Shown one piece after another: positions 1 through 12,516 of a DNA stretch of 64,000 nucleotides; position 1 is the stretch's first letter; each line of letters begins with the position of its first letter. Both the position numbers and the translations under genes were made by a program. Source of the DNA: Diplonema papillatum (lineage: Eukaryota > Euglenozoa > Diplonemea > Diplonemida > Diplonemidae); contig JAPJBO010000024.1 of NCBI GenBank assembly GCA_030068145.1, positions 248,001 through 312,000 of the forward strand. Reading direction: 5' to 3'. The notes beneath the pieces were generated by a model. It had not been told where the DNA came from. It did not search any database and saw nothing but the letters and a program-made list of their open reading frames with translations.

Positions 1-34
1 GATTCCTCGGTCCAGTCTGGTTTGAGTGACAAGA

Positions 35-84
35 AACCTGCTTGGTCCTGCCAGTAGTCACATCCTTGTTTCAAGGATGTGACT
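35..84 (+). pseudogene. 18S rRNA 5'-end fragment
   Basis: About 45 bases follow the nearly universal start of eukaryotic small-subunit rRNA (AACCTG.TTG.TCCTGCCAG then TAGTCA.AT.CTTGT.TCAA), with a few substitutions. The match ends after about 45 bases and nothing downstream resembles 18S. It is a relic, not a working gene. Its 3' half overlaps a perfect hairpin (53-87), so a mobile or palindromic element may have captured it. Confidence 0.6.
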
Positions 85-87
85 ACT
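53..87. repeat. Perfect 16-bp inverted repeat, 3-base loop
   Basis: AGTAGTCACATCCTTG, loop TTT, then its exact complement. The left arm is rRNA-like sequence (18S start) and the right arm is its inverted copy. Confidence 0.85.
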
Positions 88-125
88 AAAAGGGGGGGGG
101 GGAGGTCAATGTTGGCACCCTACCT

Positions 126-540
126 GTCTTTTTGTTTTTTTTGTTTTTTTGTTTTTTTGTTTTTTTGTTTTTTTGCTGTTTTTTTGCTCTGGAGGTTTGT
201 GTTTTTTTGCCCTGGTGGTCTGCTGGTGCACTCTTGCTGGCTCGGGTGAGCCAGGGTCTTCCACATGCAGGCCAGCGGTCTGGTGAGGTGGCATTTCGAG
301 TACTTATCAGAAGCTTTTGAAGCAGTCTGCAGAACTATCAGGATTGTTGAGCAGTAGCTGAATGGGCTTGGCAGGCAGAATGTGAAAAGCTGGGCGTTTT
401 TTGGTGGCCTAGGTGCAGTGTAGCAAGGTTCGGCCGGGCGTGTGCACGAGTATTTGGGTTCACCAGGAGGGCCTTGTTTTTTGTTTTTTTGCGTTTTTTT
501 GTTTTTTTGTTTTTTTGTTTTTTTGCTGTTTTTTGCTCCA
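126..540. repeat. Two T-rich (TTTTTTTG)n tracts
   Basis: G-punctuated T-runs lie at about 126-180 and 478-537. The sequence between and after them, up to about 860, contains no recognisable gene. Confidence 0.8.
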
Positions 541-872
541 GGATTCGTTTTTTTGCCTACATTGGGGGAGGTACCTTGAATACAAGAGGTAACCTTGAAT
601 AGAAGAGGCATTTGGGGAGATCTGGAAAAAGGTTAGATTTTTTCTTGGTCCGCATAGCAGACCTTTTTAGAGAGCAAGTGCAACTTTTTGACGGTTTTCT
701 GATCGCGATGAGCTCCGATGAAGAACTGTGAAAAAAGAGACCCGGGAACGAAAAACTATGTCCGTAGTTCGTGGGTGTTTACCAGCTACGGGGCACCGGA
801 CATGAAAACCACAGGTTTTCATTGGGAAGGACGGGAATCGACCCACTGGTTAGTGAGCACAGGAGTGAGAAC

Positions 873-1060
873 TTTTAGAGTGCAAGTTCGCTTAGGGATC
901 CGGGGTATTTAAAGTCTCCGGGTGACCATTGTCGTAAAGGTTCCTTTAAGGTATCGTATCTGCTGTGGTGGCAGGACGCGTACTTTGTGCGTGTGTCTTT
1001 GTTGCCTATTTGCCGACTATTCGACTTATTTTAGCGCGCGCTCTTATTTCCTGTGGGCTT
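873..1060. repeat. 170-bp repeat unit containing family A core
   Basis: It starts with the family A core (873-940) and continues with a downstream segment also found in tandem at 14601-14775 and 14776-15010. It ends near a 'gaccgacaccgagttcacg' segment. Confidence 0.75.
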
Positions 1061-1298
1061 TGCCATTCCCGCGGCTCTTGTGACCGACACCGAGTTCACG
1101 CTGAGTTCTTTAAAGTGCAAGTGTCATCAAGGCAGGCGCGCACAACACTTTTTAGTATCACTTCCGGCTATATACATAGCTATTTCTAGCTATATTGTTG
1201 TTGCTTTTTTCTCGACTTTTTTTTTCCGAGTTTTGAAGAAACCGGTATTTTTGAGGGCGACCACGCCACGAAATCCTCTCGAATAGAATGACAGTGGG

Positions 1299-1691
1299 AT
1301 GCACGCCAGGCCCCCGCGAAGAGGAATTGGGAACGGTGGCACAACGCGCCTGCCGTCAGACAACCACCTAATCAAAAAAAGGCCCAAAAAGAAAGCTTTC
1401 AAAAGAAGCGAAGTGGAACGGGAGAACATGGCCACTGCGCGATCGAAGAATAACCAATTCTTCCTTATCTTCATAGTATCTGCCGCGATCTTTGTGTTCA
1501 TTTATTTGGGGTATTCTTCCTCCCCCAACACAGTCGTAATCGGCAGTACGGATTATCGGATGCGGCATCGCTGTGCACTGAAACAGTATAGGGCATCGTG
1601 GGTTCCACATTCTGCATGCTCCGTCTTCCAACACTGTCTGACACTGAAGAAAACAAAAAAAGACCTGAGAGAAATGAAAGTCAGACACTAG
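1299..1691 (+). CDS. Hypothetical small membrane-anchor protein or first exon
   Basis: The frame is open from ATG 1299 (130 aa). An internal ATG at 1428 gives 88 aa and is a more natural start. After that ATG, a short basic stretch (residues 2-9) is followed by about 22 hydrophobic residues (FFLIFIVSAAIFVFIYLGY), then a Ser-rich linker. This is the layout of an uncleaved signal anchor of a type II membrane protein. Only about 60 residues follow and no catalytic domain is visible, so this may be a first exon or a fragment. The family is not recognised. The frame ends just before the 131-bp repeat array at 1715. A chance ORF cannot be excluded. Confidence 0.33.
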   Translation: MHARPPRRGIGNGGTTRLPSDNHLIKKRPKKKAFKRSEVERENMATARSKNNQFFLIFIVSAAIFVFIYLGYSSSPNTVVIGSTDYRMRHRCALKQYRASWVPHSACSVFQHCLTLKKTKKDLREMKVRH

Positions 1692-1714
1692 CACTTCGTC
1701 ATGGATCACCTTCT

Positions 1715-2045
1715 GCAATTTTTCAGGCGGCAAGCTGGATGACGAAGTGCTGGAAGCCGGGATGGGTGCCGGTAAGGTTCGTGTTGAAACCCTGCGAACG
1801 GGGATAGGTGCAATATCGGGGCTGCACTTCGTCATGGATCACCCTTCTGCAATTTTTCAGGCAAGCTGGATGACGAAGTGCTGGAAGCCGGGATGGGTGC
1901 CAGTAAGGTTCGTGTTGAAACCCTGCGAACTGGGATAGGTGCAATATCGGGGCTGCACTTCGTCATGGATCACCCTTCTGCAATTTTTCAGGCGGCAAGC
2001 TGGGTGGCGAGGTGCTGGAAGCCGGGATGGGTACAGGTACCGCAA
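1715..2045. repeat. 131-133-bp tandem array from the 3' end of the UBL-CCCH gene
   Basis: About two and a half units (ctggatgacgaagtgctggaagcc at about 1735, 1866 and 1999). Read on the minus strand, the unit contains a decayed version of the last 20 or so codons of the gene ending at 3610 (motif PGFQH-VIQLA). A further partial copy is at 3517-3609 and a weaker one at about 2265-2330. Confidence 0.7.
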
Positions 2046-2073
2046 AAAAGCGAACCTTTTTGTAAAGATGTGC

Positions 2074-2150
2074 TTTTTTAGAGTTATAGTTCGCTTGAGA
2101 ATCCGGGCTTTTAGAGTCTTCGGGTGACCTTCGTCGAATGGGTTCTTTAA
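2074..2150 (-). repeat. Interspersed family A copy
   Basis: Reference description. The consensus read on the plus strand is a T-run, then TAGAGTGAAAGTTCGCTTGA, then a short CCGGGG..TTTTA..GTCTCCGGGTGACC block. On the minus strand the core therefore ends CACTCTAAAAA, like the A-rich 3' end of a retroposed RNA. Partial copies not listed separately lie at about 6127, 15983, 21296, 24047, 32552, 50690 and 61505. Confidence 0.75.
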
Positions 2151-2336
2151 AGCTAATACGTGGGTTTGGGGGGGCATGCATGGCTTCTTTCGTGTTCTTT
2201 CAAGTTTCTATCCTTCGACACACAGACTGGAAGAACCCGTCCGAATTGTGTTGCATGCTCACGGGGATGAGGTGCACTATCGGGGCTGGACTTCATCATG
2301 GATCACCTTCAGCAATTTTTCAGGCGACAAGCCTAG

Positions 2337-2590
2337 GTACCGGGGAAAGCCTGCTACACGGGAGCCAAGCTTCACGTGTTCGGCGGTACTGCAGAGCCAC
2401 GGGTCTACGGGCAAGTGGCTACCGATTTCCCATACAAGCATCAAGGCGTGGCGCACGCACTGAACACAAGCTCGTAGAGACTGTCAGCCACAGGGCAGAG
2501 CGGACGGGGTTGTGGCACTGTGCTGTCTCCGACTCAAGCTTTGCAAGCTGTGGTTGACCGTCACGTTCCTGGACCAGGAACGGCCTTTTT
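2337..2590. repeat. Family B dispersed repeat, copy 1
   Basis: About 255-270 bp, starting GGTACC(A/G)GGGAAAGCCTGC and ending in GGACCAGGAGCGGCC followed by a T-rich run. Four copies (also 14185, 21698 and 25937) lie in the same orientation, close to identical apart from small indels. There is no convincing coding frame. It could be a SINE or a non-autonomous DNA element. Confidence 0.85.
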
Positions 2591-3274
2591 CTTTTCTTTC
2601 TTCTGCCCCTTGCTCGGACTTGGTCCGAGCACCAGACACATATATAAGCCACTGGACGACAGCAAGTGTCAGACCTGCCCACCCGAAGGCAGTTGCTTTC
2701 TTGAGGCAGGCTTACTCTACCGGCGGAAGTTGTTTGGGTTACCTTTTTTTTCCCCCTCCTTCCGTTGATTTTATTGGTCTATTTTTTCTCCTTTTCCCCT
2801 ACCGTTCTGATCCAATTCTTTTTTGTGTTACCGTCGATCCCGAAGGACGATCAGTTTGGTGTCTTGCGACCTTTGTTTGTTTGGCAAGGAGTTTTGGTGA
2901 CGCGCTTTAGTTAGAGAAAGAAAATAAGAAATAAGATGCCAAAATCAGTTTGCTCGCCCTCTTACCGGGTGCTCAATTCGCTTCTCAGCCAGTTTGCCCA
3001 CTCTGCGGCCTTGTCTTCCGACTCTTGTACTCGTATCCGCTCGCAGACGCTCTTCATTGCAGCTTTGTTGCACCGCGAGAATTCGATCAGCACATCATTT
3101 AGCTTCGGCTCTCTACCGTAGATGGATTCAAGCCCCTTTTTTTTCTTTTTTTTCCTGTTGACAACAAGTGTGTCAGACTAGCCCACCCGGGGGGGAGGGG
3201 TTGGTTCCTTCAGGCAGGATCTGCGCCGACCAGTGATTGCTTGGGTCCAAGATGACCGGCGCCCTTCGGCCACT
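2591..3274. other. No gene seen; two copies of a short 'family O' segment
   Basis: A segment of about 100 bp, gtgtcagactagcccacccg then gattccttcaggcagg, occurs here at about 2656-2735 and 3157-3270. It recurs at about 15880-15960 and 38280-38400. The rest is T-rich unassigned DNA. Confidence 0.5.
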
Positions 3275-3340
3275 TATTTAGAGTTAAATTCCGGGGTTTT
3301 AGGGTCTCCGTGTGACCGTTCATGAATGGGTTCTCTTAGA
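3275..3340 (-). repeat. Family A copy
   Basis: A subfamily with 'gtctccgtgtgaccgttcatgaatggg'. The following 140 bases (to 3480) recur at 46045-46192 and 45200-45270. Confidence 0.75.
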
Positions 3341-3609
3341 GCAAGAAAGGGCTATATGGTTACGGGTTGTATATTTGGTGCACGCTTTCGTTATGGGTTG
3401 TGGCTAGCCATGTCCGGGACTGTTTGTGACCGACGCCAAGTACATTCCTTCGTGGAGTGTAGTCATGGGCCCCCTACGTTCTACAAGTTGAGTTTTTTGA
3501 AGTCCCCATTTGACTTGTGAGGCGGGGTAAGCTGGATGACGAGGTGTTGGAAGCCGGGATGGGTGCCGGTGAGGAAACTGCACTTCCGAGGCTGGACTCT
3601 GTCATAGAT

Positions 3610-5894
<2,285 letters not shown>

Positions 5895-5939
5895 CGTTTG
5901 CTTTTGTCCTATTCGCGGCCTTGTCGGCAACCCCAAATC

Positions 5940-6900
5940 CGAGGTTTGATGTGCGGTCCGGTGTCTTTCGACCTTTTCTAGCTATCCTTCTTTTTTCTGG
6001 TGGCTTTCTTTCTTTTGTGTGCGTGTGGGTGTGTGTGTGTGTGTTCTTTTTCGACGATCCCGTGTGGGGGCGTGAGGTAGACTTAGTTAGAACCTTTGGG
6101 TTCTTTTCTGCTTTTCTTTTTTTTTTTTAGAGTGAAACGTTCGCTTGAATCTTTTGTGTGTTTGTTTTCTGTTATATTTTAGTTTTTTTTTGCTCTTTTT
6201 TTCGCGCCAGCTACGAGCCGATTGCGCGAAACACACGGGGAAAGGAAAGAGAGCGTGCGCAGGGGGGAAGAAAAAAAAAAGAGAAAAATAAAAAGATGGG
6301 GAAAGGGCAGAGGGGAGGGGTTTAACGGCGCGTAGAAGAGGGGAAGACGTGACGGGAACGCAAAGAACAGGGGATGGAAATGCGTGCTCTTTTCTATTTC
6401 GCCCTCTTTTGATTACGACTTTTTTTGTGTTTTTCTTTTTTTTTTTGGTTGGCTTCTGTTTCGCCCTCTTTGGGGTGCCTTATTTTTCCTTACCTGATTG
6501 CTTTTTGCGTGTGTGGGTATCCTTTTTGTTTTCCTTGGATCGCGGTGGGATGTCTCTTTGAAGAAGACTTAGCTTTGTAGTTGCGGTCCAGATCTTTCAC
6601 GCGCACTGAGAAAGGGAGCGTGTTTCTTTTCTTTTTTTCTTTTGGAACAAAATGTTTGCGTTTGAGGATTTCTTTTTTTGCGTTTTTCCCTTCTTTTGTT
6701 CTCTCCAACGACAGTAAGTGTCCGATCGACTCCCAACAGAGGCTGATGGTGAGTCCGGTATTTAGTCTTTCGATGTTTCTCTTGGTATTCTTCCTTTTGG
6801 GCGGTGAATCCAATCCTTTCTCTTTTCTTCTTCTGTGTTTCCGACTTTCTCTCCTTTTTCTTGTTTTTTATACGAGGGAGGGAAAAGCTTCTATTTCGTG
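5940..6900. other. No gene seen; T-rich and GA-rich DNA
   Basis: The region upstream of the UBL-CCCH gene. It contains poly-T runs, a purine-rich block (about 6240-6330) and a partial family A core near 6127. No promoter motif can be assigned. Confidence 0.5.
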
Positions 6901-6904
6901 TTTT

Positions 6905-7019
<115 letters not shown>

Positions 7020-7139
7020 GTGTTGCGGGCAAGAGTGGTGTCTGCTCCCGTCGCCAAAAAAAGAAAAGAGGATCACCGAATGCTGTGTTTACCTATTCTG
7101 CCGGTTGCATCCAGTGGGGGAAAACTTAGTTTAATGTGG

Positions 7140-7544
7140 GGGGAGGGTGTGTTTGCAGTGAGACGCGGCGCTTCGAAGCTTCTCCAGACGGACCGTCCAA
7201 ACTGCCTAGTTGTGGGGGCAAAAGCACAGGTGACCGCGGGGATTTCTGTGCCGGTTGTGTGTATCCACTGGGGGGGGGACAGGAGGCCGTAAAACTTCAC
7301 AAGCAATTCCTTCTTGTTTCTTCTTGTTCAGAGCTGGAATGGTACGTTCTGTGTGTGCGTGTGGGTGTGTGTATGTGTGTGTCCAAGCGAGTATGTGGGG
7401 AAGGGCCCTGTAAAGTGTAATAGTTTTGTTGTAGCAGAGGTTCGAGCTCAGGGTGCAAGGTGGGTTAAACACACCAGGTACAAATACTCCATGCAATACA
7501 GTCCAAAAATACCGGTTTCCTATCACTCACCTCCAGCAAGCTTG
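7140..7544. other. No gene seen
   Basis: G-rich DNA with a short GT-rich patch (7350-7382). Nothing recognised. Confidence 0.4.
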
Positions 7545-7960
7545 CTTGAGCTTTTGCACTCCCCAGCCAAGTTTCCGTCTGTATGCGCTTCAAGCTCAAG
7601 TTGATACTCGGTCGCTAAGTTTCCCTCCATTTGCTTTTTGCATTCAGGGGCACTGCTTGTGTTGGTAACTGGCTTCCGATCAATACCGCGTTGTCGAGTC
7701 TTTGGTTTGTGTGCACTATAACTTCTAACCGTTTAAGGTCACACTGATACTCAGTCTCTACGTTTCCCCTATTTTGCATTCAGAGCACTGTTTGTCGGTC
7801 AACTTGCTTTGATCGACGCTGCGTCTGTCCGTTGCTGTCTCTTGCACTCTCAAGTTCGTGATGCCGCTTCACTGTAACTTCTGCCTTTTCAAGCTCAAGT
7901 TGTTACTCGGTCGCTAGGTTTTCCTTTTTGCATTCAGGAGCGCGGGTAACTGGCTTTTTT
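7545..7960. repeat. Family H repeats, left block
   Basis: Repeated phrases 'ttcaagctcaagttgatactcggtcgc' and 'gatgccgcttcactgtaacttctgcc'. The same block resumes at 9263-9600, so the 7961-9139 element appears inserted into a family H array. Confidence 0.65.
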
Positions 7961-8017
7961 CCCGGATGCGATTCTTTACTTCCCGGCTGCCACAGTAAAG
8001 TCCACATTTTCGTCCGA

Positions 8018-8300
8018 TCGTCAACGTGGCACATTGGTTCGGCCTGCGGCGCGTTATGCCCAGTCGTTCGAGCTTGTTGCTGCTTGTTGCGTTGAGGTCC
8101 AGCGCGTCGGCAGGGTCTCTCTGCCGGCAGGGGGTCCTGAGGAACTGGGGCTGGAAGTCTGAAACTCTCACCGACCTCAGCTGTTGAAGATCTACGCGCT
8201 AAACTTAAGCATATCACTCAGCGCAGGAAAATAAAGCAACAGCGATGCTCCGAGCAACGGCGAGTGAACAGGGCAGAGGGGCGGTCTTTCAGCATCTGGT
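8018..8300 (+). pseudogene. 5.8S (3' end) - spacer - 28S (5' end) rRNA relic
   Basis: About 8173-8290 follows the start of large-subunit rRNA: GACCTCAG, then CTTAAGCATATCACT, an AGCG.AGGAAAA block and CAACGGCGAGTGAACAGGG, in the expected order and spacing. About 8018-8085 resembles the 3' part of 5.8S (CACATTG, TATGCCC, GTTCGAGC). Many conserved positions differ and the match fades after about 8300. It lies between the inverted repeats of the 7961-9139 element. A functional but very divergent rRNA is possible but less likely. Confidence 0.6.
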
Positions 8301-8404
8301 ACCTTGCCATGGGCCCAGCGTTCTGTCTCTGGTCGGTCGTGACCTAGACGGGCTGCTAAGGACGTTTCCCCCCAATCGAGGCTCAGATGACCTCTGCAAA
8401 CCCT

Positions 8405-8494
8405 TAAGTATGTCACCCCTTGAGTATGTCACCCCCCAGCGGACTTTTGCTCAAAAGGGGGTGACATGTTCACGGGGGGGGGGGGGGGGGGGGT
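8405..8494. repeat. Short inverted repeat and G-run
   Basis: TGTCACCCCC ... GGGGGTGACA arms (about 8427-8468) are followed by a 20-base poly-G (about 8475-8494). Confidence 0.7.
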
Positions 8495-8568
8495 AGGTAC
8501 TTCCCGCAAATTCCCGCTCGCACTAAGTCACTCATTCCAGGTTCCTGCTGACAAAACCACGCAAAGAA

Positions 8569-9027
8569 ATGCCCAAGAGAAAGCGCGACCCCTCAGAGAA
8601 GAGCTCAGAGGACACTAGCAGCGACGAGAGCACAGCTAGTAGCGGTTCGCTGCTCCCGAAGAGGTCCAAGAAGAAGTACAAGAAGACCTGGGATGACTTC
8701 TTGGCGTACATCCGCAAGCATTGCTCGTATCCGAAGTCGGAGACAACGACGAGGAAGACTTCCGAAGCTCAATACACGTCGTACATCAAGGAGCTGAAAG
8801 AGAGAGGCCTTGCGCCCACCACCATCTGGACATACTTCAGCGTGCTGTGCACGCAGCACACGCTACTCCATGGAGAGAACCCGGCGAAGCAGCACCCAAG
8901 ACTCGCTCAGAGGCTCAAGACGTACAGCAAGGATCACGTTTCGAAGAAGGCCACACCGCCAAATGGATGCTGTTTGTTCCTACCGTTCCCCACCCCCACC
9001 GCGAGGAAAACCGTCGAAGGACACTGA
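8569..9027 (+). pseudogene. Tyrosine recombinase fragment (core-binding domain only)
   Basis: 152 codons from ATG 8569. Residues 1-40 are basic and acidic-Ser rich (MPKRKRDPSEKSSED), resembling a nuclear-localisation leader. Residues about 42-125 have the SAM-like core-binding pattern of integrases and Crypton/DIRS-type recombinases: TWDDFLAYI, a YTSYIKELKERGLAPTTIWT segment, then helices reaching LKTYSKDHVSKKA. After KKA, where the catalytic domain should start, the frame runs into unrelated residues and stops. The Arg...His-x-x-Arg...Tyr catalytic set is absent. A longer frame at 8721-9350 does not supply it. It sits inside the inverted-repeat element downstream of the rRNA relic. Confidence 0.55.
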
Positions 9028-9185
9028 CATGGCAGCCAAGCCACGTGCCAAGTCAAAAGAGTGTCCAGGAGCGACACGAGTTCCTGTGGCTCAGTGTGGA
9101 TTTGCTGTGGCAGCCGGGAAGTAAAGAATCGCATCTGGGAATAAACCTTTGTATTGCCATAATCAAAAAAGCCATTACTTCCCTT

Positions 9186-9257
9186 GAAATCAATTTTTTC
9201 TCTCGACTCGCCCTCGGGCTGACGCCCTCGGGCGAGTCTCGAGAAAAGATTGATTTC
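9186..9257. repeat. 33-bp-stem palindrome
   Basis: Arms GAAATCAATTTTTTCTC... and ...GAGAAAAGATTGATTTC enclose loop CTGACG, with a CTCGCCCTCGGG core. A half-copy at about 24152-24215 is fused directly to the CCCGGATGCG end of the 7961-9139 family, so the two travel together. Confidence 0.8.
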
Positions 9258-9262
9258 GCGGG

Positions 9263-9600
9263 TTCAGTCAGTGATGTCTTGCCTGCTGTCTCAACACTGT
9301 TGGTCGGTCAACTGGCTTTTGATCAACGCTGCGTCTGTCTCTTGCAATAAGTCAGTGATGCCGCTTTACTCTTCTGCCTTTTCAAGGTCAAACTGATACT
9401 CTGTCCCTTGCTGTCTCTTGCACTCTCAAGTCCGTGATGCCGCTTCACTGTAACTTCTGCCTTTTCAAGCTCAAGTTGATACTCGGTCGCTAAGTTTCCC
9501 TCCGCTTGCTATTTGCATTCGGCGACACTCTCCAGTCAGCGATGCTTTGCCTGCTGTCTCAACACTGTTGGTCAGTCAACTGGCTCCTGCATGCTCTATG
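9263..9600. repeat. Family H repeats, right block
   Basis: Continuation of the 7545-7960 repeats. The phrase around 'tgctgtctcaacactgttgg' occurs twice. Confidence 0.6.
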
Positions 9601-10449
9601 TCTCTTGTCCTAGGCAAGGTATGCAGCAATGCCACTGGTATGGGCACTGCCAAAGAAGTTTGCTTTCTCAGCGCTCGCGTTCAGGTGTGGGTCCATCGTC
9701 AGGTGGGCAGGTTTCGGGGTGGGGACAGGGACAAGGTTAGTCACGCCTTAGCAGTCCCAGGGCCTCTCCCCACCCACCACTGTATTGAGCCGGTCCGTCC
9801 CTATCTCTTGAAACTGCATCGAAGTGCCTGCCGCTGTCTATCAGGTCCATCCCTAATCCCTAGAGCTGCATCGAAGTGCCCGGTGCTGTGTTCTTCGGTC
9901 TATCACAGTCTATCACGACCGGCTCAGGGTTCTCTCGGTCCATTCACGCGTCTCTTCATCGGAGCTGAAGCGACACGCGCTGCCGCCGTCCACGAAGCGG
10001 CCTTCTGCCTCCAATCCGCTTCGTGTTGGTACCCAGGTTTCGGAAGAAAAAAGCGGGACGAAAGTGCTTGCAGCTTTTTCGGGAAGATAGAAACGGGCGG
10101 TTGTGCGTGTGAGCCGTTGGTGCCAACGGTGCAGCAGATTATTTGCTGTACGTTCGGAGAAAGGGAGTCAGGAAAGGAGGAAAGGCAGCTTGTTGTTGGA
10201 AGTGAATGGGCAGGGAACATGTACCAACCCCCCCCAGATGTACGATCTCGGGATCGCCAAACGTATATCAGCCATAATATTATCGCAAAAAATGCGAGCA
10301 GAATTGGCTCTTTTCGTGCCACGGAAACCTTTTTCGGCTTCGGTTCTACAGGCGAACCGAGTCATGTAGGACTGTAGGGGCCGACGCCAGGGCTTTGCTC
10401 GCAATGAACGCGGAGCTCTGGGCCTCTTATGCCAGTACCTATTGTCCTT
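9601..10449. other. No supported gene
   Basis: A plus-strand frame is open from about 9547 to 10377, but its first part reads through family H repeats and no domain is recognisable. Treated as non-coding. Confidence 0.4.
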
Positions 10450-10450
10450 T

Positions 10451-10598
10451 TTAGACTGTTTCTTGTAGGAAGCGGTCGGTTTTTTGAAGTCTCCGTTTGA
10501 CTTGTGAGGCGAGGGGGAAGGGGGGGTTTTCCTTTTGTGCTGTTAGAGCAGGGTCTGGGCAGTGTGTTTTCATTCCTTTACGTACTTTGTGTCGCTTT
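10451..10598. repeat. Family Q duplicated segment, copy 1
   Basis: Nearly identical over about 145 bases to 23519-23667 (tagactgtttcttgta to gtactttgtgtcgctt). This is a recent duplication. Confidence 0.85.
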
Positions 10599-10710
10599 TA
10601 CTTTACTGTTTCCTGTCACATGTGGTTGCGCATCCGTGTAACTTCGTTTTTGGCGTATGTGACCGACACTTCTGGGGTTTCTATTTTATTCATGCCATTT
10701 GTTCTTCTTC

Positions 10711-10775
10711 TTTTAGAGTGAAAGTTCGCTTGAAACTCCGGGGTTTTAAAGTCTCCGGGTGACCTTCGTCGTTAT
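10711..10775 (-). repeat. Family A copy
   Basis: Full core. Its flank 'cgtcg.tatgggaaga.atcctttgtgctctgag' is shared with the 30439 copy, so the repeated unit is longer than the core. Confidence 0.8.
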
Positions 10776-11554
10776 GGGAAGAAATCCTTTGTGCTCTGAG
10801 CGTCTTTTGACCACACACCCCCCCCGGGGTGTGGTCAAAACCTCCCACCCGTTGTGTCTCTCTTTTGCCTGCTGTCATTTCACGAACGCAGGGCTGAAAA
10901 ACTGGGAGGAGGAGGAGGAGGAGGAGGAGAGGAAGGGTTTGAGTTCACGGGGATTGTAAGGCGGCGGGAGGGGGGGAGGTGGTAGTTGATTGTTGCTCGC
11001 TTTCGTGGTGAGCATTCAGCTTCAGAAGCATGGAGTTACGAGTGAGGGTGAGCCCGAGCCACACCCGAAAAAGATGGTGGGCCGGCTCCTAGTAGTAGTA
11101 GTAGTAGTAGTAGTAGTAGGAATTGGCAGCTAGCTTCTGGCCTAGTTCTTCTTTCTCTATGCCGCCCACGTCGATGTTCGTTTAGCATTGAGTTCTTTTA
11201 AGTACATGACCCACTCGCACCATTCGTTTGCCGAATCATGCCGTGGCACCGTCCCGTTGTGCGTCTGCTTCGCAGAAAAAGTGTGGGAAAGGAGTCCAGG
11301 ACTCCGTGGTTTGAAACCATGTGGTATGGTTCCACTTCCTCCTTCCTTCGTCCGTTCTTCTTTTAAAAAAGGGGGTTTTCAAAGTGTGTTGTGGCTCGTA
11401 ACCACCCGCCACGGGGCACTACTTCCACCAGGTGGGGGGGGGATTTCGGTCGTCAGCGCTGTCGATTCGGCGGATTGGGGCGGAGCGGACGCACCTCCGC
11501 AACTTTGTCCGAAAAGTAACCGAGGCGTGGATCACGTGGGGCCGGCTCTGCCTT
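10776..11554. other. No gene seen; short (GGA)n and (AGT)n tracts
   Basis: (GAG)n at about 10906-10931 and (AGT)n at about 11090-11119. The remainder is unassigned. Confidence 0.6.
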
Positions 11555-11665
11555 CTCGCAGTACCGTCGTAAATACCACACTCCCCCCTACATGCCCACG
11601 GTCCAGCCTCAGAAGCTGGAGTTAAAGCTGGAGTTAAAAAGCGGGTGGATTTACGCGTTTTGATT
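11555..11665. repeat. Truncated copy of the 11895 segment
   Basis: Matches 11895-12010, including one terminal arm GGTCCAGCCTCAGAAG. No opposite arm is found. Confidence 0.75.
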
Positions 11666-11938
11666 GTGGCACGCCTGCTTTTCCAATAGCAGGTCTGTGA
11701 TGCTCCTAAATGTCCTAGGCTGCACGCGCACTACACTGACGCATTAAACGAGTTTGAGAGCCTTCCAGCTACCTATCTTGAAGAGGATGGGAAATCTTTT
11801 GAACTTGCGTCGTGATGAGGATCGATGATTGCAATTATTCTCCTTGAATGAGGAATGCCTAGTAGGCGCAAGTCATCAGCTTGCACTGATTACGTCGCAG
11901 TACCGTCGTGAATACCACACTCCCCCCTACATGCCCAC

Positions 11939-12072
11939 GGTCCAGCCTCAGAAGCTGGAGTTAAAGCTGGAGTTAAAAAGCCGGTGGATGTACGCGTTTT
12001 GGTTGTAGCACACCCGCTTTTCGGGTGTGACTCGGACACACTCTCTTTAACTCCAACTTCTGACGCTGGACC
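11939..12072. mobile_element. 134-bp MITE-like element
   Basis: Inverted ends GGTCCAGC(C/G)TCAGAAG(C/T)TGGAGTTAAAG at both sides, with a GTG-rich centre and no ORF. A related end recurs inverted at about 50600-50632. Confidence 0.7.
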
Positions 12073-12516
12073 TCGTCGTGTACCTACCTTTCCTGCACCT
12101 CCGACATGCCATGCGCCTGACATGTACGTGGTGCAGGAAAGACATCCATGTAAATGCTTTGGAGAAAACCCCTGCCTTTGGATTGTTTGCTCTCTTGCGT
12201 AGTGGTGTTTTTTTCTTTGTTTTGATAGTTCCGGCGAAATTCGCTTTTTCTCTTCTTTTTTTTTTTTCTCCCTCTCTTCCTCCCAGCATTTTTCTTTCTC
12301 CTCTTCTCCACGGTGCCCGTAGTTTGCAAGCGCGTTCATGCAGCATTGCGACACGTCCACACGAGAGGGAGGAAAATCTCAGCTGTCGTACAGAGGAGTA
12401 GGGTAGTGGGGGTCGTTGCTATTGGTGCTGGTTTTGAGAGGAAATACTTCTGCGGTGGCCTCCGCTGGTCTGGTAGTCCTTTCTTTTACACTCGTACAGA
12501 GGAGTAAGGGTAGTAG
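12073..12516. other. No gene seen
   Basis: T-rich and purine-rich unassigned DNA. Confidence 0.4.

Larger units (their letters stand above)
7961..9139. mobile_element. 1.18-kb inverted-repeat element carrying rRNA relic and recombinase fragment
   Basis: Terminal inverted repeats at 7961-8008 and 9094-9139 begin CCC(G/A)GATGCGATTCTTTACT and continue TCCCGGCTGCCACAG, nearly identical over the first 36 bases. A solitary left end recurs at 24101-24151. Inside are a 5.8S/28S rRNA relic and the N-terminal part of a tyrosine recombinase. No convincing target duplication is visible. The class is unresolved. Confidence 0.65.

Noticed and set aside
780-880. tRNA gene (GGGTCGATTCCC on the minus strand)
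   Set aside because: A B-box-like string without an A box at proper distance or a foldable acceptor stem.
2337-2590. Family B as a protein-coding gene (minus frame HLTRRPVALQYRRTR)
   Set aside because: The frame is kept in some copies but broken by indels in others, with no known domain.
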